A stretch of DNA of 64,000 bases from Actinomycetota bacterium (lineage in GTDB: Bacteria > Actinomycetota > Actinomycetes > Nanopelagicales > Nanopelagicaceae). Numbering within the stretch: the stretch's first letter is position 1; each line of letters starts with the position of its first letter. Location: the NCBI GenBank assembly GCA_005800815.1, contig SYEK01000028.1, forward strand, positions 1 to 64,000, read 5' to 3'. Below are positions 41,594 through 50,855 of the stretch, in pieces. The notes under the pieces were generated by a model. It saw only the letters and a program-made list of their open reading frames with translations. It was not told the origin of the DNA and ran no database searches. The translations under genes and the position numbers were made by a program.

Positions 41594-42634
41594 ATGGTTG
41601 GAGATCACTCAGGAACTCCTCGGAAACTAGGTCACAGAGTGACCATCCGCGATGTGGCCGAGGGTGCCGATGCCGCTCTCTCTAGCGTCTCTCGCGTTCT
41701 CTCGGGTCATCCCCACGTCTCCGAGAAGATGAGAATAAAGGTGCAAAAAGTTGCTGAGGAGCTCGGGTATGAACCAAATCTTAATGCACAAACTTTAAGA
41801 AGTGGTGTTTCCCGAACAATTGGTTTTGTGGTTCGTGACATTAATAACCCTTTATTTACTCTCATTGCGCAAGCATGCGAGCGGGAACTTCGGCGTAATG
41901 GCTACTCGATGATATTGATAAATTCTGATGGCAGTGTTGAAATTGAGAATCAAAACTTCTCATTACTTCGAAAAAGAAGAGTTGATGGAATTATTGCATC
42001 ATTAGTGGCAGAGGATTCACCTTATCTTAGAAAGAATTTAGATTCTGCTCATTGCCCTATTGTTCTTCTCGATAGACAAGTATCTGACAGAAATATTAGT
42101 GCCGTCATCGCAAATCATTCTAGTGGAGTTTATGAAGCAGTAATGAGTTTAGTTAAATTAGGTCATTCCAAGATTGCTCTTATTACGGGTTCAAATAACA
42201 TTTATCCAACAAGAAATCGACTAGAAGGTTTTACTAAAGCTCATCAAGATGCAAATCTAGAGATTTGTTCTAATTTACTTGCAGTTGGTGGCTTTGATGC
42301 AGATTATGCCTTTTCTCACTCTCTAAACCTCCTGCATCAGAAATCGGCACCAACCGCATTTCTTGCTGGCGGAGTTGGTGCTTTTATGGGTATAAGTCGA
42401 GCATTTAAAAAAAATAAAATTATCATGGGCAAAGATGTCGCTTTTGTTGCGCTTGATACACTCTCTTTCTTAGAACTTTTCTTTGCAAACATCTCTACAG
42501 TCTATCGAGATCCCGTAGAGATGGGGCGTGAAGCCGCTATTTTACTCCTAGAAGGCCTTGAAGGTGCTCAACCACAAGTCAGCGTTATTGAAACTCAATT
42601 TGTTGAGCGTGATAGTTCCAAAGGTAGTATTTAG
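41594..42634 (+). CDS. LacI-family transcriptional regulator
   Basis: VTIRDVAEGADAALSSVSRVLSGHPHVSEKMRIKVQKVAEELGYEPNLNAQTLRSG helix-turn-helix plus periplasmic-binding-like domain. Confidence 0.94.
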   Translation: MVGDHSGTPRKLGHRVTIRDVAEGADAALSSVSRVLSGHPHVSEKMRIKVQKVAEELGYEPNLNAQTLRSGVSRTIGFVVRDINNPLFTLIAQACERELRRNGYSMILINSDGSVEIENQNFSLLRKRRVDGIIASLVAEDSPYLRKNLDSAHCPIVLLDRQVSDRNISAVIANHSSGVYEAVMSLVKLGHSKIALITGSNNIYPTRNRLEGFTKAHQDANLEICSNLLAVGGFDADYAFSHSLNLLHQKSAPTAFLAGGVGAFMGISRAFKKNKIIMGKDVAFVALDTLSFLELFFANISTVYRDPVEMGREAAILLLEGLEGAQPQVSVIETQFVERDSSKGSI

Positions 42635-42730
42635 ATGAGAGGAGATTACTATTTAAAAAGACGCTAATTTAATAGTAGTAACTTTTAAGTCTGTCAAAAA
42701 GTCAATGCCTTGACTACAAAAAATCTTGTA

Positions 42731-42747
42731 TTATCTATTGTAGATAA
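42731..42747. promoter_or_regulatory. Operator-like inverted repeat upstream of the ridA-SDR-enolase genes
   Basis: TTATCTA-ttg-TAGATAA, perfect 7-3-7, 19 nt before the start codon. Confidence 0.45.
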
Positions 42748-42765
42748 AAATTGGAGGATTAAATA

Positions 42766-43155
42766 ATGCTTAAAATTGAGCGTGTAAACGGTAACAGGCC
42801 TTGGGCGCCCATTGTTGGTTATTCGCGCGCAGTAAAAATGGGAAATCTCATTGAAGTTGCCGGAACAAGTTCAACCACGCGAGATGGCAAAGTAATGTTT
42901 CCAAATGACGCATATGGTCAGACTCAATATATTCTAGAGGAAATTAGAAAAGCCGTAAAAGAGCTTGGAGCCTCGTTCGAGAATGTCATAAGAACTCGAG
43001 TTTACCTAACTAATATAGATGATTGGGCTGAGGTTGGAAAGGCACATGGAGAATGCTTTGCTAACATTTTACCGGCCTCATCTTTTGTTGAAATTTCACG
43101 TTTAATGCTTCCCGAACTTTGCGTAGAAGTTGAGATGACCCTTTATGTTGAATAA
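42766..43155 (+). CDS. RidA (YjgF/YER057c) family protein
   Basis: VAGTSSTTRDGKVMFPNDAYGQTQYILEEIRKAVKELGASFENVIRTRVYLTNIDDWAEVGKAHGE. Confidence 0.93.
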   Translation: MLKIERVNGNRPWAPIVGYSRAVKMGNLIEVAGTSSTTRDGKVMFPNDAYGQTQYILEEIRKAVKELGASFENVIRTRVYLTNIDDWAEVGKAHGECFANILPASSFVEISRLMLPELCVEVEMTLYVE

Positions 43156-43175
43156 ATTCCTAGAGGAGGAGAGAG

Positions 43176-43958
43176 ATGAACCGATTGCTAATTGAGCATG
43201 AAACTATAGTCATCACAGGTGGTACCAGTGGGCTTGGTTTTGCCTCAGCACGACGTCTTCTCACCGATTGGCCAATGCTCAATATCGCTCTTTTAGATTT
43301 GAAAGAGGGGAGTACCCAGGAATTAATTACTGAATTTAATCACAATCGAATAATGTTTTTTCAAACGGATGTATCTGATTACCAATCTGTTCAAACTTCT
43401 TTTGAGCAAGTCCTTAAATGGAAAGAGAGTTTTTCAGGACTGATTGCTGCAGCTGGATTTGCAACGAACATTTCTAGCATTGAAACGACTCCAGAAGATT
43501 GGCGTGCAATGATTAGTTGCCACCTTGATGGAACTTTTTTCTGCAATCAATCTGCTGGTAGGTACTGGATCAAAAATAAACTTCCAGGAGCAATAGTCAA
43601 TTTTTCCTCTGTCTCACATATTTTTGGTTGGCCTCGTCGCGTTGCTTATGCGGCAGCAAAAGCTGGTATTGATTCAATAACAAGAACACTTGCAGTGGAG
43701 TGGGCGGAGTTCGGGATCCGGGTAAATGCCGTTGTTCCTGGATATGTCAATACTCCTATGTTAGAAACCGGGATTCAATCGGGCCGTGTGGATCCATCTA
43801 TCAGGACTATGCATGCGATGGAGAGATTTGGAGAGCCTGATGAGGTTGCAGCTGGAGTTAAATTCCTACTCTCTAACGATGCCAGTTATATAACCGGTGA
43901 AATGTTGACTATTGACGGTGGGTTTATCCCGAGAAGGATTCCGTGGAATCGTGATTGA
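43176..43958 (+). CDS. Short-chain dehydrogenase/reductase (SDR)
   Basis: VITGGTSGLGFASARRLL; NFSSVSHIFGWPRRVAYAAAKAGIDSITRTLAVEWAEFGIRVNAVVPGYVNTPM. Confidence 0.94.
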   Translation: MNRLLIEHETIVITGGTSGLGFASARRLLTDWPMLNIALLDLKEGSTQELITEFNHNRIMFFQTDVSDYQSVQTSFEQVLKWKESFSGLIAAAGFATNISSIETTPEDWRAMISCHLDGTFFCNQSAGRYWIKNKLPGAIVNFSSVSHIFGWPRRVAYAAAKAGIDSITRTLAVEWAEFGIRVNAVVPGYVNTPMLETGIQSGRVDPSIRTMHAMERFGEPDEVAAGVKFLLSNDASYITGEMLTIDGGFIPRRIPWNRD

Positions 43959-45084
43959 TTCGCTAAGTCATGATAAAAAATTCATCCCAAAAATCAAGGA
44001 GATCTCTGCTCGGCGGGTAACTCTGCGACTTCCTTCACCAGTTGTACTCGGACAATATGTGATCAGTTCTAGAGGTTTTGCAGTGGTGACCGTAGAGCTT
44101 GCAGATGGTACGAAAGGACATGCTTTCTCACTTGATCGTGGGACACCTGTTGCCCTGAGTATCAACACTCTGATTGCACAGCCATACAAAGAAATATTTG
44201 ATGGGGATCCCATAGCAACTTTTGATGCTCTCTTGAGGAGAATGAGTGCGCCACTCTCCTCTGGTGCCTCATTGCGCGGACTCTCACTTGTTGATTTAGC
44301 TGTCCATGATGCTGTTGCCCGCCATAAAGACATCACAGTAGTAGAAAATTTTGGGAAAATTAAACAAGCCCATCCCATCTGGGCTGTCATTGGTTATCCA
44401 CCCTCACGTGGACCTGAAGAGATCGCCTGGGAAGTTGAAGCGGCCGTTGCTGCCGGTGCTATCGGGGTCAAACTCCCTGTCGGTGCCAATCCCGCCAAAA
44501 CTCGAGAGCGAATTGAAGCCGCTTTGGCAACCGGCCTTTGCCCAGTGGCTACAGATCTTGCCTGGTCATGTAGGAGCGCAAAAGATGCATTTGAAATCGT
44601 CCGTGGCTTAGATCTTGCTTGGGTTGAAGATCCCTTTATCCCCGGAAGTATTACAGAGTTAGTGCAGTTACGACGAATGCTTGATGTTCCCCTTGCCAGT
44701 GGCGATGATGAAACTCATCTCTATCACCCACAAGTCTTCATCGAAACTGGAGCTCTAGATATTTTACGAATAGATGCCACCTGTCAAGGAGGATTATCAA
44801 GGATGATATTGCTTAATGAATACATGGAGAAAAGTGGGCTTGCAATCTCATGGCATGTCTACGATGCAATCCATAATCAGATTGCTTCTATCATCGATTC
44901 ACCCACCTTCTCTATTGAATATTCAGCGCCTGGAGCTAGCGTTGATCCATTGGCCGAGCTAATTCTTGATCAACGCTCATCTGGTATTACCCATGATGGA
45001 AAAGGTTTTAAGTTAGCAATCCCTGATCTTCCTGAAATCTCTGATGCTTTAGATGGTCCTCCACGTTGGGTAAGTTATCAGTAA
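43951..45084 (+). CDS. Enolase-superfamily protein (mandelate racemase-like), atypical KxP motif
   Basis: GVKLPVGANP, WVEDPFIPGS, ASGDDETH, ILRIDATCQGGLS, ISWHVYDAIHN; GTG start 43951 overlapping the SDR stop. Confidence 0.85.
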   Translation: MIDSLSHDKKFIPKIKEISARRVTLRLPSPVVLGQYVISSRGFAVVTVELADGTKGHAFSLDRGTPVALSINTLIAQPYKEIFDGDPIATFDALLRRMSAPLSSGASLRGLSLVDLAVHDAVARHKDITVVENFGKIKQAHPIWAVIGYPPSRGPEEIAWEVEAAVAAGAIGVKLPVGANPAKTRERIEAALATGLCPVATDLAWSCRSAKDAFEIVRGLDLAWVEDPFIPGSITELVQLRRMLDVPLASGDDETHLYHPQVFIETGALDILRIDATCQGGLSRMILLNEYMEKSGLAISWHVYDAIHNQIASIIDSPTFSIEYSAPGASVDPLAELILDQRSSGITHDGKGFKLAIPDLPEISDALDGPPRWVSYQ

Positions 45085-45172
45085 ACTAGAGTTTTGGCTG
45101 TATCAACACATCTCATTTTCAAACTATCGCGCCATCAAATCTCACCGACAATTCCATGGTAAATAGTTAAAT

Positions 45173-46012
45173 CTAACTCCTCGCTAACTTTGCTCGCGCT
45201 GCCTTACCTAATTCACCTGGAATCGAGGCTAAGAGCAACTTGGTGTAATCCTCCTGCGGATCATTAAATACCGACTCGGTATCACCTGATTCAACGAAGA
45301 CTCCATCCTTCATTACATAGACCCGCTTAGTAAGATAACGAATAACACCAAGATCATGAGAGACAAGAACAATAGAGAAATTATCATCTAGGAGGCCGTG
45401 AAATAATTTTAGTAACTGCGCTTGTGCGCTCTGATCAATCGCAGATGTTGGTTCATCAGCAAGAAGTAGTGAGGGCGAGGCTGAAAGGGCTCTCGCAACA
45501 CTCACTCGTTGACGTTGTCCACCTGAAAGTTGTCGAGGTTTCTTTAATGCATCTATCTTACTTATTCCCATTCGTTGAAGAAGTTTTAGAGCATTTTCCT
45601 CCGACTCATCCCTGCCGACTTTTTTATGAATTCGTACCGATTCAGCGACTGCCGAAAGACCAGTTAATTGTGGATTCAGGCTGCCATAGGGATCCTGAAA
45701 GACCATTTGGACCTGATTACGATTTCCATTTTGATATGACTTATTTCCCTTAAAGATACTCTCACCACGAAAAAGTATCTCACCCGCAGAGGGCTGTTGG
45801 AGGCCTGCCATCGCACGAGCCAAAGTTGACTTACCAGAGCCAGATTCGCCAACGATTCCAATCGGCTCGCCTTCATGAACCTTGATTGAGCAGTTCTTCA
45901 CGGCTTCGACAGCCGAGGCCCCCGTACCAAAGGTGACACTGACATTCTTTACATCCATCAACAGATTGCCTTTGCCCATTAGGCTCTCACAATCTTGTCG
46001 GCATGAAGGCAA
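45173..46012 (-). CDS. Oligopeptide ABC transporter ATP-binding protein (DppF-like)
   Basis: [35 protein letters not shown]. Confidence 0.93.
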   Translation of the reverse strand: MPSCRQDCESLMGKGNLLMDVKNVSVTFGTGASAVEAVKNCSIKVHEGEPIGIVGESGSGKSTLARAMAGLQQPSAGEILFRGESIFKGNKSYQNGNRNQVQMVFQDPYGSLNPQLTGLSAVAESVRIHKKVGRDESEENALKLLQRMGISKIDALKKPRQLSGGQRQRVSVARALSASPSLLLADEPTSAIDQSAQAQLLKLFHGLLDDNFSIVLVSHDLGVIRYLTKRVYVMKDGVFVESGDTESVFNDPQEDYTKLLLASIPGELGKAARAKLARS

Positions 46013-46968
46013 GCAGTTTGATGTTTATCTTTGTCACCAAAAAGTGGTGGTTGTTCACCAACGGAGCAATCAGTATCTTTGTAGTCACAGCGCTCTGCAA
46101 ATCGACACCCCTGCATCCATTGGCCTACAGAGGGTGGATTACCCTTGATCGTGATGAGTTCACCACCAGGCTTGGCAATATCGATACGCGATGAGTTGAG
46201 AGCAATTGTGTAGGGGTGACGAGGTCTAGACAGGTCCTCTGTCGTGCCAACCTCAACAGTTGCACCCGCATGCATCACCACAATTTTGTCACAAACCTCA
46301 TCAACCAGGGCTAAGTCGTGTGAGATTAATATAATCGCAGTCCCAAGATCACGACGGATTTCTTTCAATAATTCCATGATCTGTGATTGCACTGTGACAT
46401 CAAGGCCTGTTGTTGGCTCATCGGCAATTAAGAGTTTAGGTTTACTAGCCAATGCACAAGCAATCATGACGCGCTGTCTCATTCCACCAGAGAGTTGATA
46501 AGGATATTGCTTCATTACCGTATCAATTCTTCGAATTTTCACTAAATCTAACATCTCTTTTGACCTTGACTTAATTGATTCCGTACCTTCAATTTGCTCT
46601 AAAGCCTCAGCTAACTGTTTCGCGACGGTAAGGACAGGATTAGGTCCAGCAAGCGCGCTTTGCGGCACATAGCCAATCACCTTGCCGCGAAGAACCTTCC
46701 ATCTTGCCTCGTTAATCTGGCTGAGATCCTCACCTTCAAAAAGAACTTGACCACCAATAATTGAGACTCCGCGTCGTTGTAAAGTACCAATAATGGCGCG
46801 ACAGACCATTGTCTTGCCAGAACCAGATTCACCGACAATACCCACCATCTGGCCATAGTCCACCTGGAAATTTGCTTGATTCACTAGGACGAGAGTTTTG
46901 CGTCCTGGCTTGACGATGCCTATTTCGAGGTTCGTTAGTTCTAAGAGTTTTTTCTCTAGTGAACTCAT
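45979..46968 (-). CDS. Oligopeptide ABC transporter ATP-binding protein (DppD-like)
   Basis: [36 protein letters not shown]-terminal GCRFAERCDYKDTDC oligopeptide/dipeptide signature. Confidence 0.94.
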   Translation of the reverse strand: MSSLEKKLLELTNLEIGIVKPGRKTLVLVNQANFQVDYGQMVGIVGESGSGKTMVCRAIIGTLQRRGVSIIGGQVLFEGEDLSQINEARWKVLRGKVIGYVPQSALAGPNPVLTVAKQLAEALEQIEGTESIKSRSKEMLDLVKIRRIDTVMKQYPYQLSGGMRQRVMIACALASKPKLLIADEPTTGLDVTVQSQIMELLKEIRRDLGTAIILISHDLALVDEVCDKIVVMHAGATVEVGTTEDLSRPRHPYTIALNSSRIDIAKPGGELITIKGNPPSVGQWMQGCRFAERCDYKDTDCSVGEQPPLFGDKDKHQTACLHADKIVRA

Positions 46969-47792
46969 CGTTGACTTCCTTCACGATTTCTCCGATTCAA
47001 ACCCTCAGAGATAAGCGCCACTGAAATACCAGCCCAAGAGAGAGCTAATCCCGGAAATACCGATGCCCACCAGGCAAGAGTGATTATGTTTGAGGCATCC
47101 TTAATCATACCTCCCCACTCAGCTTGGGGAGGATTGACACCAAGACCTAAGAACGAGAGCGCAGCAACAGCGATGATTACAATAATAAAATCACTTAGCG
47201 CATAGGCTCGCGTCTCTGAGGAAACGTTTGGAATTATATGGCGAAATAGGATTCGTGTTGGACGGTACCCAAGAGTCCGAGCGGCTTCGACATAGCCCTG
47301 TTGATTTATAACTACAGCTCTTGTTCTTGCGATACGAGCATAGCGAGCCCAATTTACGAGAGAGAGCGCAACAATAATACTACCGAGGCCTGCACCGAGA
47401 AAGGCAACAAGTGCGATTACAAAGATTAAAAAAGGGAAGGCATTGATTCCATCAATAAGAGAGCCAACCACCCCTTTAATTCTTCGATTTTTTGAAATAC
47501 CCAGTAGGGTACCAATCACAGTTCCAACTGAGAGCGGAATCAAAACTCCGATAAATGCAGCACCTAAGTCGATAAATACTGCACTAAATACCCTGACAAA
47601 AACATCCCGACCAAGAAGATCAGTACCAAAAAAGTGTTCAAGACTCGGTGACATCATTTGATCTGCAGTCACCTCGTTTGCACCATATTTAGAAAGTAAT
47701 GGCACTAAAAGACCACCCACAAGCATTAAAGAAAGCATGCTCAAACCACAATAAATGTCAAATTTTCCCTCCTCTCTCTGCTTCTTAGTCAT
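46965..47792 (-). CDS. Oligopeptide ABC transporter permease (DppC-like)
   Basis: HFFGTDLLGRDVFVRVFSAVFIDL; GYVEAARTLGYRPTRILFRHIIPNVSS. Confidence 0.92.
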   Translation of the reverse strand: MTKKQREEGKFDIYCGLSMLSLMLVGGLLVPLLSKYGANEVTADQMMSPSLEHFFGTDLLGRDVFVRVFSAVFIDLGAAFIGVLIPLSVGTVIGTLLGISKNRRIKGVVGSLIDGINAFPFLIFVIALVAFLGAGLGSIIVALSLVNWARYARIARTRAVVINQQGYVEAARTLGYRPTRILFRHIIPNVSSETRAYALSDFIIVIIAVAALSFLGLGVNPPQAEWGGMIKDASNIITLAWWASVFPGLALSWAGISVALISEGLNRRNREGSQR

Positions 47793-48808
47793 GAGAGTGT
47801 CACCCTCCGATCCAAAAGATATCCAAGGAGATCACCAACAAAGCTGACAAAAACAACAATAAGCCCAAACACCAATATAATTCCTTGAACTACCGCATAG
47901 TCTCGAGTGCTCACTGCCTGAATTAATTCTCGTCCGATGCCAGGAAGTGAAAAGATTGTCTCCATCACCACTGTGCCACCAATCATGACGCCAACCATAT
48001 AACTCATTAGAACGACTGTAGGTGCAAGAGATGGGCGAAGTAAATACGACCAATAGAACTTAATCTTGCTGACCCCACGAATGACACCAGTCTCTACAAA
48101 CTCTTCATCCAAGGTATCCATCAATGAACTGTGAAGAACACGTGTAAGAATCGGGACAAGGGAAAAACAATTTACCAGCGCTGGTAGCCAAAGATACTTG
48201 AGATTTTTTGGGAATTCGCCCTCATAACCTGCCGCCGGAACCCAATTTAGAACAGTTCCAAAGTAAAGAAGGCCGAGTAATGCAAGAAAGAAACCTGGAA
48301 TGGCCAGAGAAATAGAGGTGGACACACCGAATACGCGTTTGCTGGATGAGCGAGAGCTAAGCGCTACAGAGAGAGCTATTGGAATGGAAATAAAAATTGC
48401 CGCACCCATCGAGAGAATAATTATCATTGCTGTTACAGGCAGGTGAGTCGAAATAACCTCATTGACCTGACGTTGCGAGAAGAATGAGACGCCTATGTTG
48501 CCACTGAGTGCGCCAGTAAAATAATCATAAAATTGAACAAGGAAAGGTTTGTCCAGACCAAACTTTTCTCTGAGAACTTTGACTGCTTCTTCAGTTGCAT
48601 CTGTACCAAGGGCTAATCTGATTGGATCGCCGGGACTAATTCGAAGAAGTGAAAAAGCGATGAACATGACCCAAAAGGAGACAATACAGGATCTGAGGAT
48701 CCTGCCTTGGAAGGTCCGACGCAGCTCTCCCCGATTTTTATTAGGAGCCTGTTGCTCGGAGGAGATCTCTTCCCCTAATGATTCATCCGATAGGTTGCGT
48801 GAGATCAA
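47789..48808 (-). CDS. Oligopeptide ABC transporter permease (DppB-like)
   Basis: FSLLRISPGDPIRLALG; EEFVETGVIRGVSKIKFYWSYLLRPSLAPTVVLM; IFSLPGIGRELIQAVSTRDYAVVQG. Confidence 0.92.
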   Translation of the reverse strand: MISRNLSDESLGEEISSEQQAPNKNRGELRRTFQGRILRSCIVSFWVMFIAFSLLRISPGDPIRLALGTDATEEAVKVLREKFGLDKPFLVQFYDYFTGALSGNIGVSFFSQRQVNEVISTHLPVTAMIIILSMGAAIFISIPIALSVALSSRSSSKRVFGVSTSISLAIPGFFLALLGLLYFGTVLNWVPAAGYEGEFPKNLKYLWLPALVNCFSLVPILTRVLHSSLMDTLDEEFVETGVIRGVSKIKFYWSYLLRPSLAPTVVLMSYMVGVMIGGTVVMETIFSLPGIGRELIQAVSTRDYAVVQGIILVFGLIVVFVSFVGDLLGYLLDRRVTLS

Positions 48809-48909
48809 AGTTCACGGCTCCTTAATCTATTTTAGATATACTTCTTCCTTTGATCAATTGAATACCTTAATTTAAAAGGTTTAGGTAAAAGTGAAGACCT
48901 ATTGATTCA

Positions 48910-48933
48910 GGAGGGGCCATTGCTGGCCCCTCC
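48910..48933. terminator. Intercistronic hairpin between SBP and permease genes
   Basis: GGAGGGGCCA-ttgc-TGGCCCCTCC, perfect 10-bp stem, no T-run. Confidence 0.75.
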
Positions 48934-48962
48934 CTCCTCTTGTTACTTTCCCTCGTTTTTAC

Positions 48963-50558
48963 CTATTTCTTGGTGACCCTCTTTGCACCGAGAGCTGGTT
49001 TTTGCTTGACGTAGTACAAGTCAGTTGCCGTTGAGTTCTCAAAAAGACCTTTTGGCAGCCGTGATGAGCCGTATCCTGAGCGCTGACCGACTGGAATATG
49101 TGCTGACTCATCCCAAATCAACTGCTCAATTTTCTTGAGAACAACCTGTTGATTGACCTTCCCTTGAGCGGCATCAAATGCGGTAACAAGGTCGTCATCA
49201 GCTTTCGAGCCTGACCAAACGGTCCAAGCACCGACCTTGCCCATATATGTAGCCAAGCCACCGGAGAGCCATGTTGAACCGTAACCAGAGAGCTGAACGT
49301 CAAAAGTTCCAGCAACCTGGGCTGCAAGCCCAACTGCATCTGGCTCAGCGGCAACGGTAGCGTTGACGCCAATCTTTGACCATTGTGAGGCTATAACCGC
49401 CGCAGCATCAGCCCAACCAGGTCGGTTGAATACGCTAAGCCGGATGTTAAAGCCAGTCGGCCACTTGGTTGTAGCAAGAAGTTCTTTTGCCTTGGCCAAA
49501 TCTTGTGTCGTACCACCAGGTTTAACACAGAGATAAACCGAACTTGTTGGGTAAGTCAAAGCACATGATGGGACTACCTCACCATTAAATGCAAGATCGC
49601 TGAATTGTTGGCGATCAAGAGCATATGAAAGCGCTTGACGAACCTTGCTATCGGCCCATGGCTTATCTGCAGTATTTCGCAGGTTAAAGTCAAGAGTAAA
49701 GTTTCCCTGAAGCTGGAATGGCTGTCCACGGAAGAGCTTCTTATCTTTGAGTGTATTTCGAGCAATTGATGCAGGAAGGTCAAAGGCATAATCGACAGTT
49801 CCCTGCTTGACCGCCAGAACGCGAGTTACAGGATCTGGTACGGCAAGAAAGCGCACTTCCTTTACAGAGATTTGAGCCCAGTAATTTGGATTGGCCTCTA
49901 TCACAAACTCGTCAGAGCCTACCACCCACTTCTTAATTTTAAATGGGCCAGCACTGAGGGGATTTGTCCAATAACTTGGGTTTCCCGCAGCCTTACTCCG
50001 TGGATTTATGGTGTAATAAATCCCAGCCAATGCACGTGGGAAGTCACTGAACGGCTTTGACAAAGTGATCACTATGGTTTGAGCATCTTTTGCTACAACC
50101 TTTGTTACGGCCTGAAATCCTGGAGGAGCCGGAGTGAGGTTGTACTCCCAGCTAAACACGGCATCATCTGCAGTTACCGGTGTGACTCCATCAGAGTATT
50201 TAAGATTTGGCAATAAAGTTAAGGTGTAAGTCAATCCATCAGCAGAGACTGTGTATTTATCGACGAGATCTGGCTGAGCTACACCCTTTGCATCGTAACG
50301 AAAGAGCATGCCCTGAACTAGAAGTCTAGTAACATAATTTTGATTTGTGGTTCTGCCCGGATTTGCAGGATCAAGGGTCAATACCTTGTTGACGAGGGCG
50401 ACCGTAATCAAATCACAATCTGCCTTACTGGTAGTTGTCGTTACCTTGCAGTTAGCCCCATCAGCTGCTTGCGCCGGCGCAACTCCCACAAGAACTCCAA
50501 CCGCCATTGATAAAGTGGTGAACAACCCGATCAAAGCATTTTTTGCATTTGATTTCAT
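48963..50558 (-). CDS. ABC transporter substrate-binding protein, family 5
   Basis: Signal peptide MKSNAKNALIGLFTTLSMAVGVLVGVAPAQA; LTLLPNLKYSDGVTPVTADDAVFSWEYN. Confidence 0.93.
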   Translation of the reverse strand: MKSNAKNALIGLFTTLSMAVGVLVGVAPAQAADGANCKVTTTTSKADCDLITVALVNKVLTLDPANPGRTTNQNYVTRLLVQGMLFRYDAKGVAQPDLVDKYTVSADGLTYTLTLLPNLKYSDGVTPVTADDAVFSWEYNLTPAPPGFQAVTKVVAKDAQTIVITLSKPFSDFPRALAGIYYTINPRSKAAGNPSYWTNPLSAGPFKIKKWVVGSDEFVIEANPNYWAQISVKEVRFLAVPDPVTRVLAVKQGTVDYAFDLPASIARNTLKDKKLFRGQPFQLQGNFTLDFNLRNTADKPWADSKVRQALSYALDRQQFSDLAFNGEVVPSCALTYPTSSVYLCVKPGGTTQDLAKAKELLATTKWPTGFNIRLSVFNRPGWADAAAVIASQWSKIGVNATVAAEPDAVGLAAQVAGTFDVQLSGYGSTWLSGGLATYMGKVGAWTVWSGSKADDDLVTAFDAAQGKVNQQVVLKKIEQLIWDESAHIPVGQRSGYGSSRLPKGLFENSTATDLYYVKQKPALGAKRVTKK

Positions 50559-50855
50559 TTTAGACCTTTCTCCAAAATAGTGCGACAGTTACTGATTATG
50601 GCAACCTTTCCCGAAGGTATTAACTCCATCCCGATTATCTGCTGTGGGATGAATTTTACAAAGGCATTCCAAAACTGTATCTGGGGAATGTGTCGTGGTC
50701 AAGGATGCTCAGATGCCAGATTCTCGTCTTTGGAGGCCCACCCAAGAAACTGGAAATGCCTGGAAATTGCGAAATTCCAATAGCTAAAAGACACTCGTAC
50801 TGGCCCTATTTTCCATGCTGATCTCGGGGCATAGCTCTAAAGTTCCTCAACACCT

